From: Thermincola carboxydiphila | GTDB taxonomy: Bacteria; Bacillota; Thermincolia; Thermincolales; UBA2595 | Direction of reading: 5' to 3' | Assembly: GCA_016841725.1 (NCBI GenBank) | Contig: JAENYP010000009.1 | Location: 1-64,000, forward strand | DNA: 64,000 bases | Program-made: the position numbers and the translations under genes | Shown: positions 43,399-51,130 of the stretch, piece by piece | How the letters are laid out: every line of letters begins with the position of its first letter | Numbering within the stretch: position 1 is the first letter of the stretch | The notes under the pieces: model-generated | The model's database searches: none | Told to the model about the DNA's origin: nothing | What the model saw: the letters and a program-made list of their open reading frames with translations, nothing else

Positions 43399-45459
43399 AT
43401 GGACGCTGGAAACAGGATTTACAATTGTAACCTTCCCTTGCCATCTTTAGCTGAAGTAAGGAATACATTCCGGCAGATTTCCGGGAAGGCCAAGTCACCA
43501 AAACACTATCTGGATCTTGTTGCAGAGGTACTGCAAAAGTGGACTGGGTGTCACTGTGTGGGAATCAGGGTATTGAATGAAGAAGGGCACTTACCCTATG
43601 AATCCTATACCGGTTATAGCTATGAATTTTGGGAGTCAGAGAATTTCTTGTCTGTGCAGAAGGATCAGTGTGCCTGTATTCGGGCTGTAACCGGAAGGTG
43701 GGAGCCTCAGGACGAGCCCGTAGTTACCAGGTACGGTTCCTTTTGTTGTAGTCATACGACAGATTATGTTAATTCTCTTACTCCGGAAGAAAAGGAAAGG
43801 TTTAGGGGAACCTGCGTGCAATACGGTTTTGAATCAGTTGGTGTCATACCCTTATACCTTCAGGAAAGGATTGTTGGATTAGTTCACCTGGCTGATGAAC
43901 GGGCTGGACACTTATCAATAGAAGTAGTAGAGTTCATCGAATGGATATCTCATTTCATCAGTGAAGCTATTCAGGAGGAAAAACTGAAAGTCAGCCATGA
44001 TCGGTTTTTTGATATTTTGGAAAATGCCAGTGACCTCATCCAGAGCGTAACACCTGATGGGCGATATATCTATGTCAATCGGGCCTGGAGGGAAACACTG
44101 GGTTACACTGAGGAAGAAGTGAAGGCCCTTTCAGTCTTTGATGTTGTTCATCCGGAAAAGTGGTCCTTTTGCAAAGAAGGCCTGAAAATTATTGGCAGGA
44201 AAGGAGTATTAAAGAATATTCAGACTACCTTTGTAACTAAGGACGGACAGTTTATTGAGGTTGAAGGAAGTGCGACTTGCAGGTATGAGGATGGGGAACC
44301 GGCTGCCACCAGGGGGGTTTTTCGGGATGTTACAGAACGCAAAAAGGTAGAAGGGAAACTACTGCGCAGTGAGAACTTCCTAAACAATATTATTGACGCT
44401 ATTCAGGATGGGATCACTGTAGTGGACAAGGACTTAACTATCAAAAGATTCAATGCCCAAACTAAGGTTTGGTTCAAGGCTCAACATCCTCAAGTTGGAA
44501 AAAAATGTTTCGCAGTATTTCATGGGCGTTCCGTGCCCTGCGAAGACTGCCTGACTCTGAAGACTTTTGAAACGGGACAATCCCAATTTACTGAAAAAAG
44601 AACCACATCAAAAAATGGACAGGATATGTGGCTGGAATTAAAAACCTATCCAATTATAGAAGAGGGAAAAATCTCCGGGGTTATCGAATATATCCGTGAT
44701 ATCACAAAACGCAAAAGGGCTGAAATGGGAATAAGAATAGCCAAGGAAGCAGCTGAAGCAGCGAACAGGACCAAAAGCCAGTTTCTGGCCAATATGAGCC
44801 ATGAAATAAGAACACCAATGAATGGGATTATTGGAATGACAGAGCTTGTTTTAGAGACTAATCTCACTGATGAGCAGAGAAATTATCTCGTTTTGGCCCA
44901 AAAATCAGCTTGCTCTCTGATGAACGTTATCAATGACATCCTGGATTTTTCAAAAATTGAGGCAAAAAAACTGGAACTTTTCGAAACGGAGTTTAACCTT
45001 GGAGACTTAGTGAAGCAAGCAATCGCTTATTTAGCTATCTTGGCTAAGGAAAAACATATAACTTTGGACTGCATCATCTACCCCGGGCTTCCAGAACTGA
45101 TTCTTGGGGATGCGGACAGAATACGGCAGGTACTTATAAACCTGATAGGGAATGCAGTAAAATTCACTGAAAAGGGTAAGGTAGAAGTCAGGGTTCAGGC
45201 AGCAGCTTCGGAAGTCCTTTTTACAATCACTGACACGGGACCGGGAATACCGGCCGGTAAATTAGATGATTTGTTTAACAGCTTTACTCAGCTGGACGGG
45301 TCACTGACAAGGAAATATGGAGGCACAGGGCTGGGTCTGGCCATATCGAAGCGGTTGGTGGAAATGATGAATGGTTCCATATGGGTGGAAAGTGAGGAAG
45401 GGAAGGGCAGTACTTTTTTCTTCACAGTTCCACATAAAAAAAGGAGGAGTTGTTTATGA
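43399..45459 (+). CDS. Soluble GAF-PAS-PAS sensor histidine kinase
   Basis: A 686-residue kinase without transmembrane segments: GAF-like N-terminal domain (about 20-190, Cys-rich with CHCVG and CACIRAV), PAS1 (about 200-320), PAS2 (about 325-445, with KCFAVFHGRSVPCEDCLTLK), HisKA (H468 in [11 protein letters not shown]) and HATPase ([32 protein letters not shown]). It has no receiver of its own; the partner is the response regulator whose start overlaps its stop (ATGA). GAGGAGTGG precedes the ATG. It starts one nucleotide after the previous kinase stop, so both kinases are in one operon. Confidence 0.92.
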   Translation: MDAGNRIYNCNLPLPSLAEVRNTFRQISGKAKSPKHYLDLVAEVLQKWTGCHCVGIRVLNEEGHLPYESYTGYSYEFWESENFLSVQKDQCACIRAVTGRWEPQDEPVVTRYGSFCCSHTTDYVNSLTPEEKERFRGTCVQYGFESVGVIPLYLQERIVGLVHLADERAGHLSIEVVEFIEWISHFISEAIQEEKLKVSHDRFFDILENASDLIQSVTPDGRYIYVNRAWRETLGYTEEEVKALSVFDVVHPEKWSFCKEGLKIIGRKGVLKNIQTTFVTKDGQFIEVEGSATCRYEDGEPAATRGVFRDVTERKKVEGKLLRSENFLNNIIDAIQDGITVVDKDLTIKRFNAQTKVWFKAQHPQVGKKCFAVFHGRSVPCEDCLTLKTFETGQSQFTEKRTTSKNGQDMWLELKTYPIIEEGKISGVIEYIRDITKRKRAEMGIRIAKEAAEAANRTKSQFLANMSHEIRTPMNGIIGMTELVLETNLTDEQRNYLVLAQKSACSLMNVINDILDFSKIEAKKLELFETEFNLGDLVKQAIAYLAILAKEKHITLDCIIYPGLPELILGDADRIRQVLINLIGNAVKFTEKGKVEVRVQAAASEVLFTITDTGPGIPAGKLDDLFNSFTQLDGSLTRKYGGTGLGLAISKRLVEMMNGSIWVESEEGKGSTFFFTVPHKKRRSCL

Positions 45460-45848
45460 GAATATTAGTGGTTGAAGATGATTTTGTCAGCCGGCGTTTA
45501 CTGCAGGCTATTCTTTCTCCTTACGGCACCTGTGAGATTGCCGTTAACGGCCGGGAAGCCATCGATGCCTTTAACTTAGCCGGGGATGAAAAGGCCCCTT
45601 ATGACTTAATTTGTCTAGACATTATGATGCCTGGGATTGATGGACATGAAGTCCTGCAAAAAATAAGAACCATTGAGGAAAAAAGGGGAATTTGCGGTAA
45701 GGCGGGGGCGAAAATTATTATGACAACCGCACTAAGTGACCCCCGCATTATTATGAAGGCTTTTAAAGAGCAGTGTGAAGCCTACCTTGTCAAGCCGATA
45801 GAGAAGCAAAAACTGTTAGATACACTAGGGGAATTGGGCTTAACATAA
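45456..45848 (+). CDS. Single-domain response regulator
   Basis: A 130-residue receiver protein: VVEDDFVSR (acidic pair), LICLDIMMPGIDG (phospho-Asp), MTTALSDPRI (Thr) and YLVKPI (Lys). It lacks an output domain, so it probably acts in a phosphorelay or by protein contact. It is translationally coupled to the preceding kinase (ATGA overlap, AAGGAGGAG upstream). It is closely similar to the receiver at 38279, which suggests duplication within the island. Confidence 0.9.
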   Translation: MRILVVEDDFVSRRLLQAILSPYGTCEIAVNGREAIDAFNLAGDEKAPYDLICLDIMMPGIDGHEVLQKIRTIEEKRGICGKAGAKIIMTTALSDPRIIMKAFKEQCEAYLVKPIEKQKLLDTLGELGLT

Positions 45849-45884
45849 AAATTCTCAACAAAAATAGAGGAAATTGTAAAATAG

Positions 45885-45924
45885 TGTCGAAAAACAAGGG
45901 AATATAGGAAGTGTTAATATGGTT
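45885..45924 (+). promoter_or_regulatory. Spo0A-box-like site and candidate promoter before the chemoreceptor-like gene
   Basis: TGTCGAA (45885-45891), then TAATATGGTT (45915-45924) as a possible -10. The order and spacing match the element at 38731-38766. Confidence 0.4.
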
Positions 45925-45952
45925 AGATAAACACCACTTATACTGGTGACTT

Positions 45953-46025
45953 ATAAACCAACCTTTTACTGTCGGTCGAGCCGGAAGGCCTGAAATGGAC
46001 AGATAGGGTTGGTTTATCTTTTTTT
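45953..46025 (+). promoter_or_regulatory. Candidate regulatory RNA leader, copy B
   Basis: An 11-bp perfect stem (45953-45963 with 46007-46017) with a T7 run (46019-46025) encloses a core at 45974-46000 that resembles copy A. An inner CTGTC/GACAG pairing and a GGTC/GGCC mini-hairpin can form inside. It lies between the candidate promoter and the start codon at 46083, consistent with regulated termination; it could alternatively end the upstream kinase operon. Confidence 0.5.
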
Positions 46026-46082
46026 CGGAAAAAGGCAAACCCGATGCCCGGCGTGGGTTGATAAGAAGGGTGGGAAGAATTG

Positions 46083-47933
46083 ATGAAGCCTGGTCAGGGA
46101 ACAAACACCATGTTTTTGGAAACGGAGTCTTGTATTGAACCAATAATAAATTCACTTAATGGCCTGATCGCTCTCACTGAGAACAAGTATGCTTATATTT
46201 ATGAGACCCTTCCTGCCACCGAAGAGGAAATAAAAATAAGTATGAGGGAAGTTGAAATACTGTTAAGCCATCTCCTGTATAGGGAGGGGGCGGGGCTGGA
46301 AAACAGCAGGCCATCAGTGACCATAGACACCCTGAACCGGATTCAAATGGAATTTGCTGAAGTAACCGAGTCCTTTTTGAGCCAGGATTTAGTTGGCATC
46401 CTTATGCAGACCTTTTTAAACCAATCAGGGAGTGATGAGCAAAATTTCTCAGAGATGGGCAGATTGGTAAAAGAAGTTAAGGATACCTTGGCTGACCTCA
46501 GGGACCTGGCATTAAATTCGATGATTTTTTCCATTCGTGTGGGGCAGGAAGGCGCCGGTTTTCAGATACTGGCAGACCGAATTAATCAAATATCCACAAG
46601 CCTGGGAGAACAATTTTCACGTATGGATCAGGGCATGGAAGGGCTGGATCAATGGAATCAGAAGTTCCAGAAGCAATTAATCGATTTTGTTGACCATGAA
46701 AACAACCTTAAAACAAATTATCAGGATAAATTTAAGGAAGAATTCCAAAACATCCGGGAAGTACTCCAAACAACCTGCAGTCTTTTAAAAAACCACCTGT
46801 CTAATGCTGAGACTGTGGTACAGCGGGTTCCCGAGACCATGGTACTGATCCAGAATCAGGATATAATCAGGCAAAACATCGAGAATTTGATTAAATGTCT
46901 GCAAATGGTACAGGAAAAAAAGAACCTTTTAAAAGATGCCGACAGGGATGAAGTACTCAATTATATCGTATTTGTAAAAAAGGTTGTTGAGCTTTCGGGG
47001 CTGTTATTGAACAATATCGAGAGTGGCTTGAATGAATCTATTATGGCCCTGGAGCTGGTGCTTCAAGAAATTAGTGAACAGGCTGCAGAACTGGAAATTG
47101 AGACCCGATATCTGGGCGTTTTTTTCGCCGGAACGAAGGAAAAGAAAAAAATAGATTTTAATTTAATGCAAAGTCTGTTTACAACAGTGATGAACCAGGT
47201 GGCGGACCTCCTTAACATCAGGGGGCAGCTTGAAGGTAAAAGCGATTTTCTATTGGAGGGAAGGGAAAAATTTTTCCACCTAATGGAAGATATGGAGCAT
47301 GATTTTGATGTTATTAACAGGGAAGTAAGGACCCTGAAGAAGATGAGAGTACTAATTAAAATTGAACTGTCCAGGATTAATGAGGGAAACAACAATTCAA
47401 TGCAAAACATAGTAGGAGCTGTAGAACAGGTATTGGAAACGGTGACTACCAATCAGGTGATTTTTCACAGACTTAAGGATTACTTTGTGAAGAACATTGA
47501 CGAGTTTAACAGCGCCGTTGCCAGGACCAAGGCTAAAATTGATGAGTCGTCAGGGGTTCTTGAACTTTCGAAAGAAAAGTTACTTAAAATTCAGTGGCTG
47601 GCAGGTGGAACTATTGAGGCAATGTCCAGCGAAATGTCTGCAATATATTCCCGGTTGAAGCAGCCCTATGTCAACATTCAGGTGAGGGAACAGTTAAGGG
47701 AAATAATTCAGACTATGCGCAATAACCTGGATTTATGCAGCAGCTGCGTTACTAAGGAGCAAAACAGACTTTTCGATTACTATGGCGTTGCCCAGTGGGA
47801 AGAGAAAGAAGAAGACCTCAAGGCATTACTTGACCAATTTACCTGTTATGTGGAAAGAAAATCGGCTACCACTGTATTTGAAGATTTTGGTGCCGGCACA
47901 GATGACCACTCTTCAGATATTGTTCTTTTTTAG
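46083..47933 (+). CDS. Soluble, coiled-coil chemoreceptor-like protein of unknown type
   Basis: A 616-residue, largely helical cytoplasmic protein. Around residues 139-175 the sequence LALNSMIFSIRVGQEGAGF follows the pattern of the MCP hairpin tip (LALNAAVEAARAGEQGRGF), but with most signature residues changed. Around residues 255-275 there is QNQDIIRQNIENLIK, like the QDI.RQ motif of CheZ-like and atypical receptor proteins. No transmembrane segment or HAMP is present. It is the first gene of the chemotaxis cluster and shares a ribosome-site start at 46083 (GGGTGGGAAG). It may be an atypical receptor or array scaffold. The family is not recognised with certainty. Confidence 0.65.
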   Translation: MKPGQGTNTMFLETESCIEPIINSLNGLIALTENKYAYIYETLPATEEEIKISMREVEILLSHLLYREGAGLENSRPSVTIDTLNRIQMEFAEVTESFLSQDLVGILMQTFLNQSGSDEQNFSEMGRLVKEVKDTLADLRDLALNSMIFSIRVGQEGAGFQILADRINQISTSLGEQFSRMDQGMEGLDQWNQKFQKQLIDFVDHENNLKTNYQDKFKEEFQNIREVLQTTCSLLKNHLSNAETVVQRVPETMVLIQNQDIIRQNIENLIKCLQMVQEKKNLLKDADRDEVLNYIVFVKKVVELSGLLLNNIESGLNESIMALELVLQEISEQAAELEIETRYLGVFFAGTKEKKKIDFNLMQSLFTTVMNQVADLLNIRGQLEGKSDFLLEGREKFFHLMEDMEHDFDVINREVRTLKKMRVLIKIELSRINEGNNNSMQNIVGAVEQVLETVTTNQVIFHRLKDYFVKNIDEFNSAVARTKAKIDESSGVLELSKEKLLKIQWLAGGTIEAMSSEMSAIYSRLKQPYVNIQVREQLREIIQTMRNNLDLCSSCVTKEQNRLFDYYGVAQWEEKEEDLKALLDQFTCYVERKSATTVFEDFGAGTDDHSSDIVLF

Positions 47934-47970
47934 ATACTGCTAAGCCTTTTTTATAAAAGGGGTGAAAATC

Positions 47971-48273
47971 ATGCAAGTTAATAAACTGGCCAACAATGAG
48001 GCCGAAGTTAAGCTGGAAGTGAAGCTGGATCTGTCCAATTCCAATGAGGTGAAAAAAGCCCTGCTGGAATTAAAAGATCAGGGTATCAACAAGGTTATTC
48101 TGAATTTTGAGGATACGGAAGAAATAGACAGTTCCGGGTTGGGGAAAATACTGTTTTTCGCCGAAACCCTGCGGGAGAGCGGGGGTGGTTTGAAAGTTGT
48201 TAAGGTTCAAAGCCCTGAACTCCGGAAGCTGTTTGAACTGATCCAATTGGATAAGATCATAGAGATCAAATAA
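47971..48273 (+). CDS. STAS-domain protein (anti-sigma antagonist type), copy 1
   Basis: A 100-residue single STAS domain: a beta strand, then ILNFEDTEEIDSSGLGKILF, where the DSSG motif carries the phosphorylatable serine of SpoIIAA-like antagonists. AAAGGGG precedes the ATG at 47971. No anti-sigma kinase is seen nearby; the protein lies between the chemoreceptor-like gene and a second STAS gene, so it may instead serve the chemotaxis system. Confidence 0.88.
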   Translation: MQVNKLANNEAEVKLEVKLDLSNSNEVKKALLELKDQGINKVILNFEDTEEIDSSGLGKILFFAETLRESGGGLKVVKVQSPELRKLFELIQLDKIIEIK

Positions 48274-48297
48274 GTAGAAGCAAAGTGAGGTGAGTGA

Positions 48298-48624
48298 ATG
48301 AGTATGGGATTCACAACCAATGAGGCGTTTAAACTGCCTGCGGAATTAACAATTTATCACATTGAAGAATTTTTGAGCAGCCTGGGTGCAGAACTGGCTG
48401 CAAAGACTGAAATTATACTCGATGCATCGGATTTGGAACATATTGATGCCAGTGGTTTGCAGCTGTTAATTGCAGGAGCAAAAGAAGCAGAAATAAAGAA
48501 AAAATCTTTTCTGCTCCTTAATCCGCGGGAAAATCTCCGGCATATTTTGTCGGTAACAGGTGCCAGTAAGGTTGTTTCTGTAAGGGAGGAGGTTGGTGAT
48601 GAGCCTGATTCTAATCGTGGATGA
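48298..48624 (+). CDS. STAS-domain protein, copy 2
   Basis: A 108-residue second STAS protein, with EIILDASDLEHIDASGLQLL. The site reads DASG, keeping the second Ser of the DSSG motif. Its sequence resembles the CheX-associated or MlaB-like STAS proteins found in chemotaxis operons. Its end overlaps the next gene (response regulator at 48599) by 26 nt. GTGAGGTG lies upstream. Confidence 0.85.
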   Translation: MSMGFTTNEAFKLPAELTIYHIEEFLSSLGAELAAKTEIILDASDLEHIDASGLQLLIAGAKEAEIKKKSFLLLNPRENLRHILSVTGASKVVSVREEVGDEPDSNRG

Positions 48625-48973
48625 TTCCAGAACTGTCCGCATGTCCATCGAATACCTGTTAAAGTCCAAAGGGTATGAGGTCTGCTGTGCTGAGCATGGA
48701 GTGGATGGCCTGGACAAACTGAAAAACCTCCAAGGCCAGGGGAAAAAGCCTGGTTTAATCCTTACGGATATTAACATGCCAAAAATGGGAGGGCTGGAAT
48801 TTATTACAGAGGTTAAAAAAAACGCCTTGTTCCGGTTCATTCCAATATTGGTTCTCACTACTGAATCACAGGACTCTATGAAGATGGAAGGCAAAAAAGC
48901 AGGGGCTGCAGGTTGGATTGTAAAGCCTTATCAGCCCGAACAACTGGTTGCGGTTGTGAAAAAGTTTGTTTAA
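48599..48973 (+). CDS. cheY: CheY-like response regulator
   Basis: A 124-residue receiver with LIVDDSRTVRM, Asp57 (ILTDINMPKMGG), TTES and WIVKPY. Lacking any output domain and located directly before cheA, it is the probable phospho-output of CheA. The start at 48599 follows GGGAGGAGG. It overlaps the STAS gene before it. Confidence 0.88.
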   Translation: MSLILIVDDSRTVRMSIEYLLKSKGYEVCCAEHGVDGLDKLKNLQGQGKKPGLILTDINMPKMGGLEFITEVKKNALFRFIPILVLTTESQDSMKMEGKKAGAAGWIVKPYQPEQLVAVVKKFV

Positions 48974-48986
48974 AAGGGGGTGATAT

Positions 48987-51056
48987 GTGTTGGAAGATTT
49001 AGTACAGGTCTTTCTGGAAGAGAGCCAGGAAATCCTGGAACAACTGGAAGAGGACCTGCTGAAACTGGAACATGACCAGGCCGACAAGGAGCTTATGGCC
49101 GGCATATTTCGGGCCGCCCATACCATCAAAGGCAGTGCGGGGCTTACAGGCCTGGATGACATCAGTCACCTGGCACACCGGCTGGAAGATGTCCTGGACC
49201 AGGTACGGTCAGACCACAAGGTGATGAGCCGGGAGTGCTTTGAAACAGTGTTTCAGACGGTAGATATGCTGAATAAGATGGTAGCCGGCGCTGCCGGTGG
49301 TGAGCAGGTTAACCCTAATGAAGTTGCAGCAATGACTGAACGGTTAACATTCTTTTTATCAGAGGATACAACCCCCCTAAAGACAGTGCCTGATCAGGTA
49401 CAGCAGACAAAAACAGGAGACCGTATATACCGGGCAAAACTAAAATTCAGAGACGACTTCTTTGAATCCGGAACGGACCCGCTGAAGCTTATCCTGGAGT
49501 TGGCAGAAAAGGGTGAGGTCCTGGAAGCTAATACCAGGATATCAACCCTGCCGGCGTTCTCCGAATTAGACCCCTATAAATTATATTTATCCTGGACCCT
49601 GGTGGTTCGGAGTAGTTTACCCATCAGTGAATTGGAAGAAATATTTATATTTGTCTTCGATGATAATGAAATCCTAGTCGAAGATATTACCAATACCTAT
49701 GACATAACTAATTTATCTGATAAAAAGACAGGCGAAATTATGGTTGATGATGGTATCATTGAACACTCCGACCTGGAAGAAAACCTAAAGAAGCAGAAGA
49801 AAATCGGAGAACTTCTTATTGAAGATCATAAGGTGACCCGAAGGCAGGTAGAACACGTTGTGGAAAAGCAGCAGGCCGGTCGTAAGTGTGAACAGGTTAA
49901 TACAATCAGAGTGGATACCAAAAGGCTGGAAAATGTGCTGAATTTTATCGCTGAACTGGTTATCAGCCATTCCAGGGTCAAGGAACTGGCATGTAAGCAA
50001 AACGATGTCGAGGAAGAAGTCACTACTGCCTTCCAGGAAGTCGACAAGATAATCCGCCGTTTGCAGGAAGAGGTTATGAAGACCAGTATGGTCCCTATTG
50101 GCGGTACCTTTACCAGATTTCAGCGGATGGTCCGGGATTTGGCTGCAGAGCAGGGGAAGGAAGTTGAACTGAGTATATCAGGACAGGAGACAGAGCTGGA
50201 TAAGCGTGTTATTGAGCAGATTACAGACCCTCTGAAGCATATGATTCGGAATTCCCTGGACCACGGTATCGAGATGCCTGATGTCAGAGAGGCTAACGGA
50301 AAGCCCCGGGGGGGCAAAATTCACTTAAATGCCTTTCACCAGGAAGGCAGCATAGCAATAGAAATTACTGATGACGGCAAGGGTTTGGATGTGGATGCTA
50401 TCTACCGGAAGGCCCTGAACAAGGGTTTGGTGGAGGAAAACATCAAACTGTCCAAGGAAGAAATTTTAAAACTTATTATGCAGCCAGGTTTCTCTACTGC
50501 ACAACAGATAACAGACATCTCCGGGCGGGGTGTTGGTCTTGATGTAGTAGCCACCAATATCCAGCAGCTCAGGGGAACACTGGACCTGGAGACTACACCG
50601 GGCGAGGGAACCAGGTTTGCTGTTAAGCTGCCCCTGACCCTGGCTATAATTGATGGCATGATGGTTACGGTGGGCGAGGAACGTTTTATTATCCCGCTTA
50701 CTTCCATTGTTGAGTTTATCAAAGCCCGGCCGGAAGATATCAAGAGCGTGGAAGGAACGGGCCGGGTAATTAATATGAGGAATGAGTACCTCCCCCTGGC
50801 AGCGCTCCATCGTTTGTTGGGTCTGCCTGCGGAAAAGACGGACCCCACAGAGGGTATTATGGTAATAATTCGCGACAACAGGAAAAAAATAGCTCTCCTG
50901 GTTGATGATATTCTGGGCCAAGAACAGGTAGTCACCAAGAGTATGAAAGAGAATTATGAGCAGGTTGAAGGTGTAGCTGGGGCTACTATTATGGGTGATG
51001 GCAGGGTTGCCATAATCCTGGATGTGCCGACTTTGATCAAGATGGCAGGGAGATAA
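48987..51056 (+). CDS. cheA: Chemotaxis histidine kinase CheA
   Basis: A 689-residue CheA. It has a P1 HPt domain (His45 in AAHTIKGSAG), a variable linker/P2 region (about 110-300) containing a helical insert GIIEHSDLEENLKKQKKIGE, a P3 dimerisation domain (about 310-370), a P4 kinase (IRNSLDHGIEMPD, DDGKGLD, GRGVGLDVV) and a P5 CheW-like domain at the C-terminus (PLAALHRLLGL, ALLVDDILGQEQVV). The start is GTG at 48987 behind AAGGGGG. It lies between cheY and the two MCPs in one transcription unit. Confidence 0.95.
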   Translation: MLEDLVQVFLEESQEILEQLEEDLLKLEHDQADKELMAGIFRAAHTIKGSAGLTGLDDISHLAHRLEDVLDQVRSDHKVMSRECFETVFQTVDMLNKMVAGAAGGEQVNPNEVAAMTERLTFFLSEDTTPLKTVPDQVQQTKTGDRIYRAKLKFRDDFFESGTDPLKLILELAEKGEVLEANTRISTLPAFSELDPYKLYLSWTLVVRSSLPISELEEIFIFVFDDNEILVEDITNTYDITNLSDKKTGEIMVDDGIIEHSDLEENLKKQKKIGELLIEDHKVTRRQVEHVVEKQQAGRKCEQVNTIRVDTKRLENVLNFIAELVISHSRVKELACKQNDVEEEVTTAFQEVDKIIRRLQEEVMKTSMVPIGGTFTRFQRMVRDLAAEQGKEVELSISGQETELDKRVIEQITDPLKHMIRNSLDHGIEMPDVREANGKPRGGKIHLNAFHQEGSIAIEITDDGKGLDVDAIYRKALNKGLVEENIKLSKEEILKLIMQPGFSTAQQITDISGRGVGLDVVATNIQQLRGTLDLETTPGEGTRFAVKLPLTLAIIDGMMVTVGEERFIIPLTSIVEFIKARPEDIKSVEGTGRVINMRNEYLPLAALHRLLGLPAEKTDPTEGIMVIIRDNRKKIALLVDDILGQEQVVTKSMKENYEQVEGVAGATIMGDGRVAIILDVPTLIKMAGR

Positions 51057-51130
51057 ATAAATATTAATCGCATCAGAGATTAAATGAGCTGCTTAAATAA
51101 AAAGGGCAAAATTCAAGGAGGTTAGGGAAA

